From positions 1 to 22,605 of the forward strand of contig CALGNY010000149.1 of NCBI GenBank assembly GCA_937958375.1: a stretch of 22,605 nucleotides of DNA, in the 5' to 3' direction. Made by a program: the position numbers and the translations under genes. This document shows positions 14,590 to 21,744 of this stretch, in pieces. The number at the start of each line of letters is the position of its first letter. Position 1 is the first letter of the stretch. The notes beneath the pieces are model-generated. The model was not told the DNA's origin and did not search any database. It worked only from the letters and a program-made list of their open reading frames with translations. This DNA comes from an uncultured Bacillaceae bacterium. GTDB taxonomy: Bacteria; Bacillota; Bacilli; Bacillales; Alkalibacillaceae.

Positions 14590-16305
14590 ATGAGTGAGCA
14601 AGTATTGAAAGCGGTATCAGGAAAGCATAATCTGGAAAATTACGAGGAAGTCTATAACAATTTTGATTGGGAAGAAGCGAAAAAAGCTTTCTCATGGTAT
14701 GAAACAGGAAAAGTGAATATGGCGTATGAAGCGATTGATCGGCACGCTGAAAATCCGGATAAAAAAGATCAAGTCGCACTTCACTACAAATCACCCGATC
14801 GGGAAGAGTCTTATACATTTGATGAAATGAAAAAAATGAGTAACCGATTTGCGAATGTCTTAAAAAATCATGGCGTACAAAAAGCGGATCGGGTCTTTCT
14901 CTTTATGCCGAGATCTCCTGAATTCTATGCGAGTTTCCTTGGCATTCTGAAGGTTGGAGCGGTTGCAGGTCCTTTGTTTGAAGCGTTTATGGAGCAAGCC
15001 GTCAAGGACCGTTTGGAAGACAGTGAAGCGAGTGTATTGGTGACGACACCTGATTTATTGGGGCGGGTCCCGGAAAATGAATTGCCTGATTTGAAGAAAG
15101 TCGTTTTGGTAGGAGAAAACATTCAAGCGGATGATCGTTATATTGATTATCATGCAGACATGAAGCAAGCAAGTGATGAATTTGAAATCGAATGGGTTGA
15201 TTTGGAAGATGGATTGGTCCTTCATTATACCTCTGGCTCAACGGGTAAGCCGAAAGGTGTTTATCATGTTCACTATGCGATGATCCAGCACTATCAAACC
15301 GGACGTTGGGTGCTAGATTTACAAGAAGGCGATGTTTATTGGTGTACAGCTGACCCAGGTTGGGTAACCGGAACGAGCTATGGCGTGTTCGCTCCTTGGC
15401 TGAATGGTGTGACGAACGTCGTAATCGGAGGGCGTTTTACACCGGATGCCTGGTATGGAGCATTGGAACAATATGGGGTGACGGTATGGTATTCCGCACC
15501 AACCGCATTCCGTAAGTTGATGAGTGCAGGGAAAGAGGTCATCGACAAGTTCGATTTATCTAGCGTACGGCATATCTTAAGTGTCGGTGAACCGTTAAAT
15601 CCAGAAGTCGTCCATTGGGGTCTGAAAGCATTCGACTTGCGCATCCATGATACGTGGTGGATGACGGAAACGGGTGCCCAGCTCATTTGTAATTTTCCGA
15701 CGGTTGATATTCGTCCGGGATCAATGGGTAAACCAATTCCGGGAATCACGGCTTCGATCGTGGATGACGATGGGAATGAGCTTCCGCCAAACCAAATGGG
15801 GAACTTGGCGATTAAAGAAGGCTGGCCAGCGATGATGCGCAAGATTTTGAATCGACCGGAGAAATACCAAAGCTATTTCATTAATGGTTGGTATGTATCT
15901 GGTGATAGTGCTTACCGAGATGAGGATGGCTATTTCTGGTTCCAAGGTCGTGTAGACGATGTCATCAATACATCCGGTGAACGTGTCGGTCCTTTTGAAG
16001 TCGAAAGCAAACTGATTGAGCATGAAGCGGTAGCTGAAGCGGGTGTCATCGGGAAGCCACACCCAGAGCGTGGCGAAATCATCAAAGCGTTTGTTGCATT
16101 GAATGATGGCTATGAGGAATCCGATGAATTGCTTGAGGACATTCGCCAGTTTGTGAAAACAGGATTGAGTGCCCATGCGGCTCCGCGTGAGATTGAAATC
16201 AGCGATGCGATACCGAAAACGCGAAGCGGTAAAATTATGCGTAGACTATTGAAAGCCCGGGAACTCGGACTTCCTGAAGGCGATACGTCGACGTTAGAAG
16301 AATAA
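14590..16305 (+). CDS. acsA: Acetyl-CoA synthetase (AMP-forming)
   Basis: Activates acetate to acetyl-CoA through acetyl-AMP in the cytoplasm. The 571-residue protein has the size of B. subtilis AcsA (572) and aligns with it by eye over its whole length. The AMP-binding P-loop is YTSGSTGKPKG near 231; the adenylate-binding motif is DTWWMTETGAQ, and the hinge region YVSGDSAYRDEDGYFWFQGR. The acetylation-site lysine lies in PKTRSGKIMRR at about residue 548. The ATG at 14590 has GGGGTGA upstream and gives the expected N-terminus. In B. subtilis the divergent neighbour is acuABC, which modifies AcsA; here that place is taken by a repeat and the dpp operon. A terminator follows at 16314. Confidence 0.97.
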   Translation: MSEQVLKAVSGKHNLENYEEVYNNFDWEEAKKAFSWYETGKVNMAYEAIDRHAENPDKKDQVALHYKSPDREESYTFDEMKKMSNRFANVLKNHGVQKADRVFLFMPRSPEFYASFLGILKVGAVAGPLFEAFMEQAVKDRLEDSEASVLVTTPDLLGRVPENELPDLKKVVLVGENIQADDRYIDYHADMKQASDEFEIEWVDLEDGLVLHYTSGSTGKPKGVYHVHYAMIQHYQTGRWVLDLQEGDVYWCTADPGWVTGTSYGVFAPWLNGVTNVVIGGRFTPDAWYGALEQYGVTVWYSAPTAFRKLMSAGKEVIDKFDLSSVRHILSVGEPLNPEVVHWGLKAFDLRIHDTWWMTETGAQLICNFPTVDIRPGSMGKPIPGITASIVDDDGNELPPNQMGNLAIKEGWPAMMRKILNRPEKYQSYFINGWYVSGDSAYRDEDGYFWFQGRVDDVINTSGERVGPFEVESKLIEHEAVAEAGVIGKPHPERGEIIKAFVALNDGYEESDELLEDIRQFVKTGLSAHAAPREIEISDAIPKTRSGKIMRRLLKARELGLPEGDTSTLEE

Positions 16306-16313
16306 TATGTACG

Positions 16314-16345
16314 GCACCTGTCAGTTGGCAGGTGCTGATTTTTTT
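16314..16345 (+). terminator. Intrinsic terminator of acsA
   Basis: GCACCTG (16314-16320) pairs with CAGGTGC (16329-16335), extended inward by two pairs, followed by TGA and a run of seven Ts. Confidence 0.92.
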
Positions 16346-16392
16346 ATGTTAAACCATTGGTTGTGGGAACTGGTTGTATATTGATTATGCTT

Positions 16393-16531
16393 ATCGACAT
16401 TTGGGGTTCTAAAAAGAGTATGAATGTCGCTGACAGAGGTTCTCATCGACATTTGGGGTTCAAAAAAGTTGCGAATGTCGCTGACAAGGTTTCTCATCGC
16501 CATTTGAGGTTTGAGGAGTGGTTCAATCATG
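16393..16531. repeat. Tandem hairpin repeat, about 52-bp period, 2.7 copies
   Basis: Copies begin at 16393, 16445 and 16496 (spacing 52 and 51). Each opens with ATCGACATTTGGGGTTC or a variant. The first two carry CGACATT near the start and AATGTCG about 21 nt later (16395-16401 with 16423-16429; 16447-16453 with 16474-16480), so each unit can fold into a 7-bp hairpin. The third copy is diverged (CGCCATTTGAGG) and lacks the closing arm. Read on the minus strand the array is an open frame with a repeated peptide, which I take to be chance. Confidence 0.85.
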
Positions 16532-16573
16532 CCACATAAATCGATAAAGATTCCGGACAAGTCTACTAACCGA

Positions 16574-16603
16574 TTGGATTCTCATCCGAAATAGGAGTAT
16601 CCT
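16574..16603 (+). promoter_or_regulatory. Possible promoter of the NCS2 permease gene
   Basis: TTGGAT (16574-16579) and TATCCT (16598-16603) at 18-nt spacing, about 45 nt before the start codon. A moderate match only. Confidence 0.3.
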
Positions 16604-16649
16604 AATAACTAGAATAAAGAAATGGGTAGATTGTCAGGAGGAAATAGTT

Positions 16650-17936
16650 TTGTTTTCAGTGATTCAATGGTTTGTATTTTTACTTGCGAATGCGGTTGCG
16701 ATTCCGATTGTGATCGGACCGCTTTTTGATATGAGTTCAGTTGAAGTGATGCAGCTCATGCAACGGACCTTTTTTATTATGGGAATCGCGGGATTTTTAC
16801 AAGCATGGATTGGACATAAAATGCCGATTGTCGACGGCCCGGCAGGTATTTGGGTCAGCACATTTGCGATCTTCGCGGGCACGATTTCAACGGCAACCGG
16901 TTCTGCTGAAAATGCGTTACGATTATTAGAGATGGCTATGATTTTGACCGGTGTTTTCCTAATGCTGTTCGGATTATTGAAGATTTCCGGAAAGGTCATT
17001 TCGATTTTCACGCCGTTAGTGACAGGTGTCTTTTTGACCTTGCTGACGATCCAACTTGGCGGAACATTTCTTCAGGGGATGACGGGCGTATCCCAGCATG
17101 GCACGATTCAAGTGGCAGACACGGTGATTGCATTTATCGCTTTTATTATTGTCCTCGTTTTATCTTTATTTTTCCATGGATGGATGAAAAGCTACGCGGT
17201 CTTGATCGGCATAGCGGCTGGCTGGCTACTTTATGGCGTTTTTGTCGGCGGTGACTATTCACCGCCGAGCGGATTGGAGGCGATTGCGCCACCTGAATGG
17301 TTTGCTTGGGGTACTCCGATTTGGGATTGGAGCCTGGTTCCGATTGCTTTGTTGACGGCAATTATTTTATTATCAAATATTGTTGCCGCGTTAGCAGCGG
17401 TCACGGATGTCGTTGAGGACAAAGCCAGAGTTTCATACAATGATATGAACCGTTCAAGCTTCACGCTGGGCATTAACCATGGAATCTCTGGAGTTTTCTC
17501 AGGGGTTGCTGTGATTACCCTCGCTTCCTCGGCAGGATTTCTTAAGTTGACGGGTGAAAAAAGATTAGCGCCATTCATGATCGCTTCGGTTGCATTAATT
17601 CTTGCTTCATTTTTTCCAAGTATGATTTATTGGTTGGCGCAAATACCGGCTCCGATTGCAAACGCAGCATTATTGGCAACGTTTGTTCAGTTGATGGGTC
17701 TGGGAATCAAAAACTTATTCTCAAATCGATTGGACGATCGGAACTCAACAATCATCACGGTTTCTTTATTGATTGGTTCCGGATTGATGTTTTTCCCTGC
17801 GGATAGTTTTTCGGGGTTATCCGATACCGTCCGTCAAATCGTCAGCAATGGATTGTTGGTCGGTACGGCTATTGCGATTATCCTTGAATTGATTTGGAAA
17901 AAACCACAGGAACCAATCCGTGATCAAGCGACATAA
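16650..17936 (+). CDS. NCS2/NAT-family nucleobase (xanthine/uracil-type) permease
   Basis: Polytopic membrane transporter, probably a proton symporter for a purine or pyrimidine base. The 428-residue protein is hydrophobic throughout with about 12-14 predicted membrane segments. Family hallmarks are the early VAIPIVIGPLF, the GHKMPIVDGPAGIWVSTFAIF segment near 55-75, and NHGISGVFSGVAVITLASSAGFL near 274-296, in the place of the NAT signature. The usual Q/E-N-x-G signature is not clearly readable there, so substrate cannot be inferred. The start is TTG at 16650, 8 nt after AGGAGG; no in-frame ATG nearby suits. It appears monocistronic. The assignment to NCS2 is good, the substrate unknown. Confidence 0.85.
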   Translation: MFSVIQWFVFLLANAVAIPIVIGPLFDMSSVEVMQLMQRTFFIMGIAGFLQAWIGHKMPIVDGPAGIWVSTFAIFAGTISTATGSAENALRLLEMAMILTGVFLMLFGLLKISGKVISIFTPLVTGVFLTLLTIQLGGTFLQGMTGVSQHGTIQVADTVIAFIAFIIVLVLSLFFHGWMKSYAVLIGIAAGWLLYGVFVGGDYSPPSGLEAIAPPEWFAWGTPIWDWSLVPIALLTAIILLSNIVAALAAVTDVVEDKARVSYNDMNRSSFTLGINHGISGVFSGVAVITLASSAGFLKLTGEKRLAPFMIASVALILASFFPSMIYWLAQIPAPIANAALLATFVQLMGLGIKNLFSNRLDDRNSTIITVSLLIGSGLMFFPADSFSGLSDTVRQIVSNGLLVGTAIAIILELIWKKPQEPIRDQAT

Positions 17937-17951
17937 AGGTGCTTGAAGGAT

Positions 17952-17978
17952 GTTTGACGGTCCCATCCTCCTGGGTAT
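17952..17978 (+). promoter_or_regulatory. SigB (general stress) promoter of the DJ-1/PfpI gene
   Basis: GTTTGA (17952-17957), a 15-nt spacer and GGGTAT (17973-17978) match the SigB consensus (GTTTAA, 12-15 nt, GGGTAT) in 11 of 12 positions. It lies 48 nt before the start of a gene whose B. subtilis relative (YfkM) is a SigB-controlled general stress protein. Confidence 0.75.
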
Positions 17979-18026
17979 TTAGAATAATGTATGCCGATTT
18001 TTGAGAACCTAAAGGAGGATGTTCAA

Positions 18027-18548
18027 ATGGGTAAAAAAATAGCTTGTTTAATTACCGATTTATTCGAAGATGTTGAATATACCGATCCAGCGAACGCATT
18101 TAAGGACGCTGGGCATGAAATCGTTACGATCGAAAAAGAGAAGGGTAAGGTTGTGAAAGGAAAGCAAGGTGATGCAGAGGTGACGATTGATGAGTCAATC
18201 GATGACGTGAAGCCTGAAGATTTTGATGCCTTGTTTATCCCGGGAGGATTTTCTCCTGACCAATTACGTGCAGACGACCGGTTTGTCGAATTCGTCAAAC
18301 CATTCATGAGTGATAAGAGTAAGCCCGTCGTGACGTTGTGTCACGGTCCTCAATTACTGATTACGGCCAAAACATTAGAAGGACGTGACGCAACAGGATA
18401 TAAATCCATTGCACAGGATATGCGCTACGCCGGTGCGAATTTTAAAGATGAAGAAGTCGTCGTTTGCGGAAATCACTTAGTGACAAGCCGCAACCCAAAT
18501 GACCTACCGGCTTTCAAACGTGAATCGCTGAACGTACTGAATGGGTAA
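18027..18548 (+). CDS. DJ-1/PfpI-family general stress protein (YfkM/YraA type)
   Basis: Cytoplasmic class I glutamine-amidotransferase-like protein; relatives are described as proteases, deglycases or glyoxalases, and the physiological reaction is uncertain. The 173-residue protein shows the nucleophile elbow TLCHGP with Cys105-His106, an upstream acidic residue in LFEDVEYTDP (Glu14/Glu17) and FIPGGFSPDQLRAD. The start at 18027 has AGGAGG 8 nt upstream; the longer frame from 17991 begins inside the promoter and leader region. A strong SigB-type promoter precedes it, so heat, salt and ethanol stress or energy starvation should induce it. A hairpin follows at 18587. Confidence 0.92.
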   Translation: MGKKIACLITDLFEDVEYTDPANAFKDAGHEIVTIEKEKGKVVKGKQGDAEVTIDESIDDVKPEDFDALFIPGGFSPDQLRADDRFVEFVKPFMSDKSKPVVTLCHGPQLLITAKTLEGRDATGYKSIAQDMRYAGANFKDEEVVVCGNHLVTSRNPNDLPAFKRESLNVLNG

Positions 18549-18586
18549 ATGATTCGGGTAAAGTGGATTGGTTAACACGACTGATA

Positions 18587-18613
18587 GGGATGTCTCCACC
18601 GTTGAGACATCCC
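18587..18613 (+). terminator. Perfect hairpin between the PfpI and DUF3891 genes
   Basis: GGGATGTCTC (18587-18596) and GAGACATCCC (18604-18613) form a perfect 10-bp stem with a 7-nt loop. Only TT follows, so termination would be partial; it could equally be a leader structure 30 nt before the next start codon. Confidence 0.5.
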
Positions 18614-18643
18614 TTACTCGTACATAAACCGTGGGGTGAGGAT

Positions 18644-19411
18644 ATGATTGTCACAAAAACTGAGGATGCATTTCGTTTATTTATGCAGCATGACCATGCG
18701 AAAGTTAGTGGGGAATTTGCAAGGCACTGGTCATCGGATCTTTTTCCGTTTGAAAATTTACGGGATGAAGTTGAGTTCGCCATCACACAGCATGACCGGG
18801 CTTGGATTCCACTTGATCAGCAACCGACTTGGAATGACGACGCAGGGGAGCCTCATTCGTTTATGAATTACCCATTAAAACGAAAAGTCCAACATTATGA
18901 GCAGGGAATTGAAGAAGTTCGCCAAGAATCATTATATGCCGGCTTATTATGCGGTGCGCATTATTTGTCGTTTTTCGATCAATCATCATCTAATCCGATT
19001 ATTCAGCAATTTATTTCCCGGGAAATAAGCAATCAGGAGGAGTCGAAGCATGTCTTAGGTACGAAATATAATGAGGATGCCTTTGATTTTCATTTTCGAC
19101 TTTTGCAGTTTTGTGACGATTTATCACTATATTTCTGTTTAAATGAACCAGGAATCGACAAAAAAGATGAAAACAAGATGTTTCGGAATGGTTTCAGACA
19201 ACGGTTTGCTGGGTTGGATGAAAGAATTGTAGCTTCATGGAAACATCCAGATGAAATCCAATTAAGCCCTTTTCCGTTTGAAAATCACTTTGATATCAAC
19301 ATCCCTTATCGTCTTGTCTACCAAAAAGAAATTGATGATAAGGGGTTAGAAAAAGCGTATCAAGAATCAGGAACGGAAATCCGTTCTGTTCGAATGACAG
19401 CAAAAAACTAA
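18644..19411 (+). CDS. Conserved hypothetical protein, DUF3891-like
   Basis: I recognise this as probably DUF3891, a Bacillaceae-centred family with no established function. The 255-residue protein begins MIVTKTEDAFRLFMQHDHAK, with the HDHAKVSGEFARHW stretch near 17-30, then FAITQHDRAWIPLD near 48-61 and LCGAHYLSFF, so several His/Asp pairs recur. This is suggestive of a metal-binding helical fold (HD-like), but I cannot confirm it. No signal peptide or membrane segment. The ATG at 18644 is chosen with GGGGTGAGG upstream; the frame is open to a TTG at 18563, which lies before the hairpin. It converges on yaaH with only 36 bp between. Confidence 0.75.
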   Translation: MIVTKTEDAFRLFMQHDHAKVSGEFARHWSSDLFPFENLRDEVEFAITQHDRAWIPLDQQPTWNDDAGEPHSFMNYPLKRKVQHYEQGIEEVRQESLYAGLLCGAHYLSFFDQSSSNPIIQQFISREISNQEESKHVLGTKYNEDAFDFHFRLLQFCDDLSLYFCLNEPGIDKKDENKMFRNGFRQRFAGLDERIVASWKHPDEIQLSPFPFENHFDINIPYRLVYQKEIDDKGLEKAYQESGTEIRSVRMTAKN

Positions 19412-19447
19412 CCGATCGGATCATCCGACCAGCTAGCTTAAGTAACC

Positions 19448-20728
19448 TTAATATTTTTCAATGACAAACTGGTCATCCAGTAGTACCCAATTTTGCGGAA
19501 ATGCCAAGCCGAGTTTCCAATAGGCGATGCCAAGTAAGTTCAACTCCCTGATCAAATCAAATTTTGCTTGAATGGAGCGGGCATCCTCAAACCACACCTC
19601 ATGCTGGTTTCCCTCGGCGTCCCAATAGTTGAAGAAAGGTGCCTGGGCTTCGCTGTCAAACTGGATCGCTTGGTTTGTCGTTCGAGCGAGTTGAATGGCT
19701 TGGTTCGGACTGAGTGCTCTTGCTAATTCTCCGCCAGGTTCAAATGGCAGCGTCCAATCATAGCCGTATAGGTTTTGACCCAACAAGATCTTTTCTGCAG
19801 GCATTTCTGTTAATGCGTATTCGACGACGGCCCGAACCGGTTCGATTGGGGAAACAGCCATTGGAGGCCCGCCACTATAGCCCCATTCATAGGTCATCAA
19901 TACGACCATATCAGCAATTTCACCATGCGCGCGGTAGTCATGTGCTTCATATAATTCACCTGGCTGATCTGCGCGATTTTTCGGTGCTAAAGCGGTGGAT
20001 AATAATAACCCATTGGCCTGAAAACGTTCTTTGGCTCTGCGCAAAAATTGATTGTAGCTCTCGCGTAATTCGCCGGGAATAAATTCAAAATCAAAGTGAA
20101 TATCCCGATAGTTCACCTGGCCAGCAATCCGGATAATCTCATCGAGAAGCGTACGTTGAACCGATTCATCGGTTAAGATGAGCCGGGCAAGCTCTGGGCT
20201 AAACGCACCTTCTTCTAAATTTGTAATGGCCATCATTAACGCGGCACTATTTTCTGAAGCAATGGCTGGTAGATTGTCGATTGGTGGAGCGTTTAACGTT
20301 CCATCGCGATTTACTTTGTAGCTGAATAAAGCCAAATATGTGAGATAGGGTGTTCTGGCCCGTGCGGACTGTTGTAGATTTTCACTGACTGTTTCGCCCA
20401 TATGTTCGATATAAGCATTCGATACAATGGGTCTGACTTCAGGTTTCGGTACGGCTAATACTTGCCCGATCTGAAGAGGGACTTCTAAGCTTAAGTCATT
20501 ATAAGCAGCTAAGGCTTGATAAGTGGTGTTCAATTTTTGTGCAATCGAATATAAACTTTCACCAGGTTGTACGTTATAATTTAACACAGGAATCACAAGT
20601 GCTTGCCCAATCACTAAATCTTCAGGTTGGTCTAATTCATTTGCCTGCACGATTGCATCGACAGACACTTGATAGCGCTGGGATAACAAATAAATAGAGT
20701 CTCCTTGCGTTACGATATGGATGATCAA
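19448..20728 (-). CDS. yaaH: Spore cortex-lytic N-acetylglucosaminidase (LysM + GH18)
   Basis: Spore peptidoglycan hydrolase of the YaaH/SleL type, which degrades cortex fragments during germination. The 426-residue protein has two LysM domains (about 2-47 and 51-94) that bind peptidoglycan, then a GH18 catalytic domain from about 100. The catalytic motif is DIHFDFE at 209-215 with Glu215 as acid. The MTYEWGYSGGPP and WFEDARSIQAKFDLI stretches are almost identical to B. subtilis YaaH. No signal peptide, as usual for spore coat proteins made in the mother cell. The start is TTG at 20728 with AAAGGAG 9 nt upstream. A SigE-like promoter precedes it. Same position between dgk and tadA as in B. 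subtilis. Confidence 0.96.
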   Translation of the reverse strand: MIIHIVTQGDSIYLLSQRYQVSVDAIVQANELDQPEDLVIGQALVIPVLNYNVQPGESLYSIAQKLNTTYQALAAYNDLSLEVPLQIGQVLAVPKPEVRPIVSNAYIEHMGETVSENLQQSARARTPYLTYLALFSYKVNRDGTLNAPPIDNLPAIASENSAALMMAITNLEEGAFSPELARLILTDESVQRTLLDEIIRIAGQVNYRDIHFDFEFIPGELRESYNQFLRRAKERFQANGLLLSTALAPKNRADQPGELYEAHDYRAHGEIADMVVLMTYEWGYSGGPPMAVSPIEPVRAVVEYALTEMPAEKILLGQNLYGYDWTLPFEPGGELARALSPNQAIQLARTTNQAIQFDSEAQAPFFNYWDAEGNQHEVWFEDARSIQAKFDLIRELNLLGIAYWKLGLAFPQNWVLLDDQFVIEKY

Positions 20729-20759
20729 TGATGTACACTCCTTTAAACAATATATGTCA

Positions 20760-20788
20760 TACGTATGCTATTTCTTTGCTAGATATGC
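20760..20788 (-). promoter_or_regulatory. SigE-like sporulation promoter of yaaH
   Basis: On the minus strand GCATATC (20788-20782) and CATACGTA (20767-20760) are separated by 14 nt, a fair match to the SigE boxes (KMATATT and CATACAHT). B. subtilis yaaH is SigE-dependent. Confidence 0.5.
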
Positions 20789-20836
20789 TAAGAATGGTCT
20801 TTAAACGGATCCGAGATGAGAGATGGAGGAATTCAT

Positions 20837-21307
20837 TTGGATGAGTATTGGATGAAACAAGCGATTGAAGAAGCCAAAAAGGCAGAGGAAATCAATGAAG
20901 TCCCCATAGGAGCTGTTATCGTATACGAAAATGAAGTGGTTGGACGTGGCTATAATCGCCGCGAGACGACCCAATCGAGTCAGGCACATGCGGAAATGCT
21001 TGCTATCTTGGAGGCTAACGAAACGATGGATAGCTGGAGATTGGAAGATTGCACCCTTTATGTGACATTAGAGCCTTGTCCAATGTGTGCCGGTGCAATT
21101 GTACAATCACGAATTCCTCGGGTCGTCTACGGGGCACCTGATCCGAAAGCTGGCTGTGCGGGGACATTGATGAATTTACTGCAGGAAAAACGGTTCAATC
21201 ACCAAGCGGAGGTTATGGCAGGTGTACTGGAAGAAACGTGTGCAAACCTACTGAAAACCTTTTTCAAATCGCTTAGAAATCAGAAAAGCAGGAATTCGAA
21301 TCAGTAA
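20837..21307 (+). CDS. tadA: tRNA-specific adenosine deaminase
   Basis: Deaminates adenosine 34 of tRNA-Arg(ACG) to inosine; zinc enzyme of the cytidine deaminase superfamily. The 156-residue protein has the zinc/catalytic motif HAE at 51-53 and PCPMC at 80-84, and the family stretches VPIGAV and GTLMNLLQEKRFNHQAEV. The TTG at 20837 is preferred: GGAGG lies 7 nt upstream and the N-terminus MDEYWMKQAIEEAKKAEE lines up with other TadA proteins. The ATG at 20816 in the same frame has no ribosome-binding site, and GGAGG would lie inside the reading frame. A weak promoter (TTGCTA, 18 nt, TTTAAA) lies at 20776-20805. Confidence 0.96.
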   Translation: MDEYWMKQAIEEAKKAEEINEVPIGAVIVYENEVVGRGYNRRETTQSSQAHAEMLAILEANETMDSWRLEDCTLYVTLEPCPMCAGAIVQSRIPRVVYGAPDPKAGCAGTLMNLLQEKRFNHQAEVMAGVLEETCANLLKTFFKSLRNQKSRNSNQ

Positions 21308-21318
21308 AGTTTTACCGA

Positions 21319-21347
21319 TTGCATTTTACCCCAAAACGCGGTATACT
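21319..21347 (+). promoter_or_regulatory. SigA promoter of the SRP RNA gene
   Basis: TTGCAT (21319-21324) and TATACT (21342-21347) at 17-nt spacing, with transcription expected near 21354. Confidence 0.75.
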
Positions 21348-21387
21348 AAGCAGTGCACTTCAAAAAAGAAGTGTGCACAGAATCAAT

Positions 21388-21662
21388 ACTTGCCGTGCTA
21401 GGTGGGGAGGTAGCGGTGCCCTGTAACCCACAATCCGCTATAGTGGGGCTGAACTCCCGTTCGAGGCCAAGTCATTTTATGGCCTGCCGCAAGGGAGCAG
21501 TGTTGACGCTTGGGTCCTGCGCAATAGAAACCCGCGAACCCTGTCAGGTCCGGAAGGAAGCAGCAGTAAGCGGCCACTTCTATGTGACGCAGGATCGCCT
21601 GGGCCGAGCTGCAAACTTGCGTAACGCATAGGATGACTTGGTCGACAACGGGTGCACGGTGC
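21388..21662 (+). ncRNA. scr: Signal recognition particle RNA, large Bacillus type
   Basis: RNA scaffold of the signal recognition particle, which with Ffh targets membrane and secreted proteins. The universal domain IV tip is present: CTGTCAGGTCCGGAAGGAAG followed by CAGCAGTAAG (about 21541-21570). The Alu-domain start CTTGCCGTGCTAGGTGGGG and the 3' end GGTGCACGGT allow the closing CCGTGC/GCACGG pairing. Length of about 270 nt agrees with B. subtilis scRNA. Mature ends are approximate. A short 5' leader hairpin and a downstream terminator frame a longer precursor, consistent with RNase III-type processing known from B. subtilis. Confidence 0.95.
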
Positions 21663-21676
21663 TACATAATACACAG

Positions 21677-21707
21677 AGGCTTACCAATGATGGTGAGTCT
21701 TTTTTTA
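21677..21707 (+). terminator. Intrinsic terminator of the SRP RNA gene
   Basis: AGGCTTACCA (21677-21686) pairs with TGGTGAGTCT (21691-21700, two G-U pairs) around an ATGA loop, followed by a T-run to 21706. Confidence 0.9.
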
Positions 21708-21744
21708 TAAGTACTTTTAGAGCTGAAAGTGGGTGTGATGTACG

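Noticed and set aside
16393..16531. CRISPR array
   Set aside because: The units are contiguous and alike over their full length, with no unique spacers and no cas genes.
16321..16560. Minus-strand protein with internal repeats
   Set aside because: It is the translation of the tandem hairpin repeat and a terminator; no ribosome-binding site or family match.
21353..21631. Protein-coding frame in the SRP RNA region
   Set aside because: It overlies the SRP RNA with its conserved GGTCCGGAAGGAAG tip.
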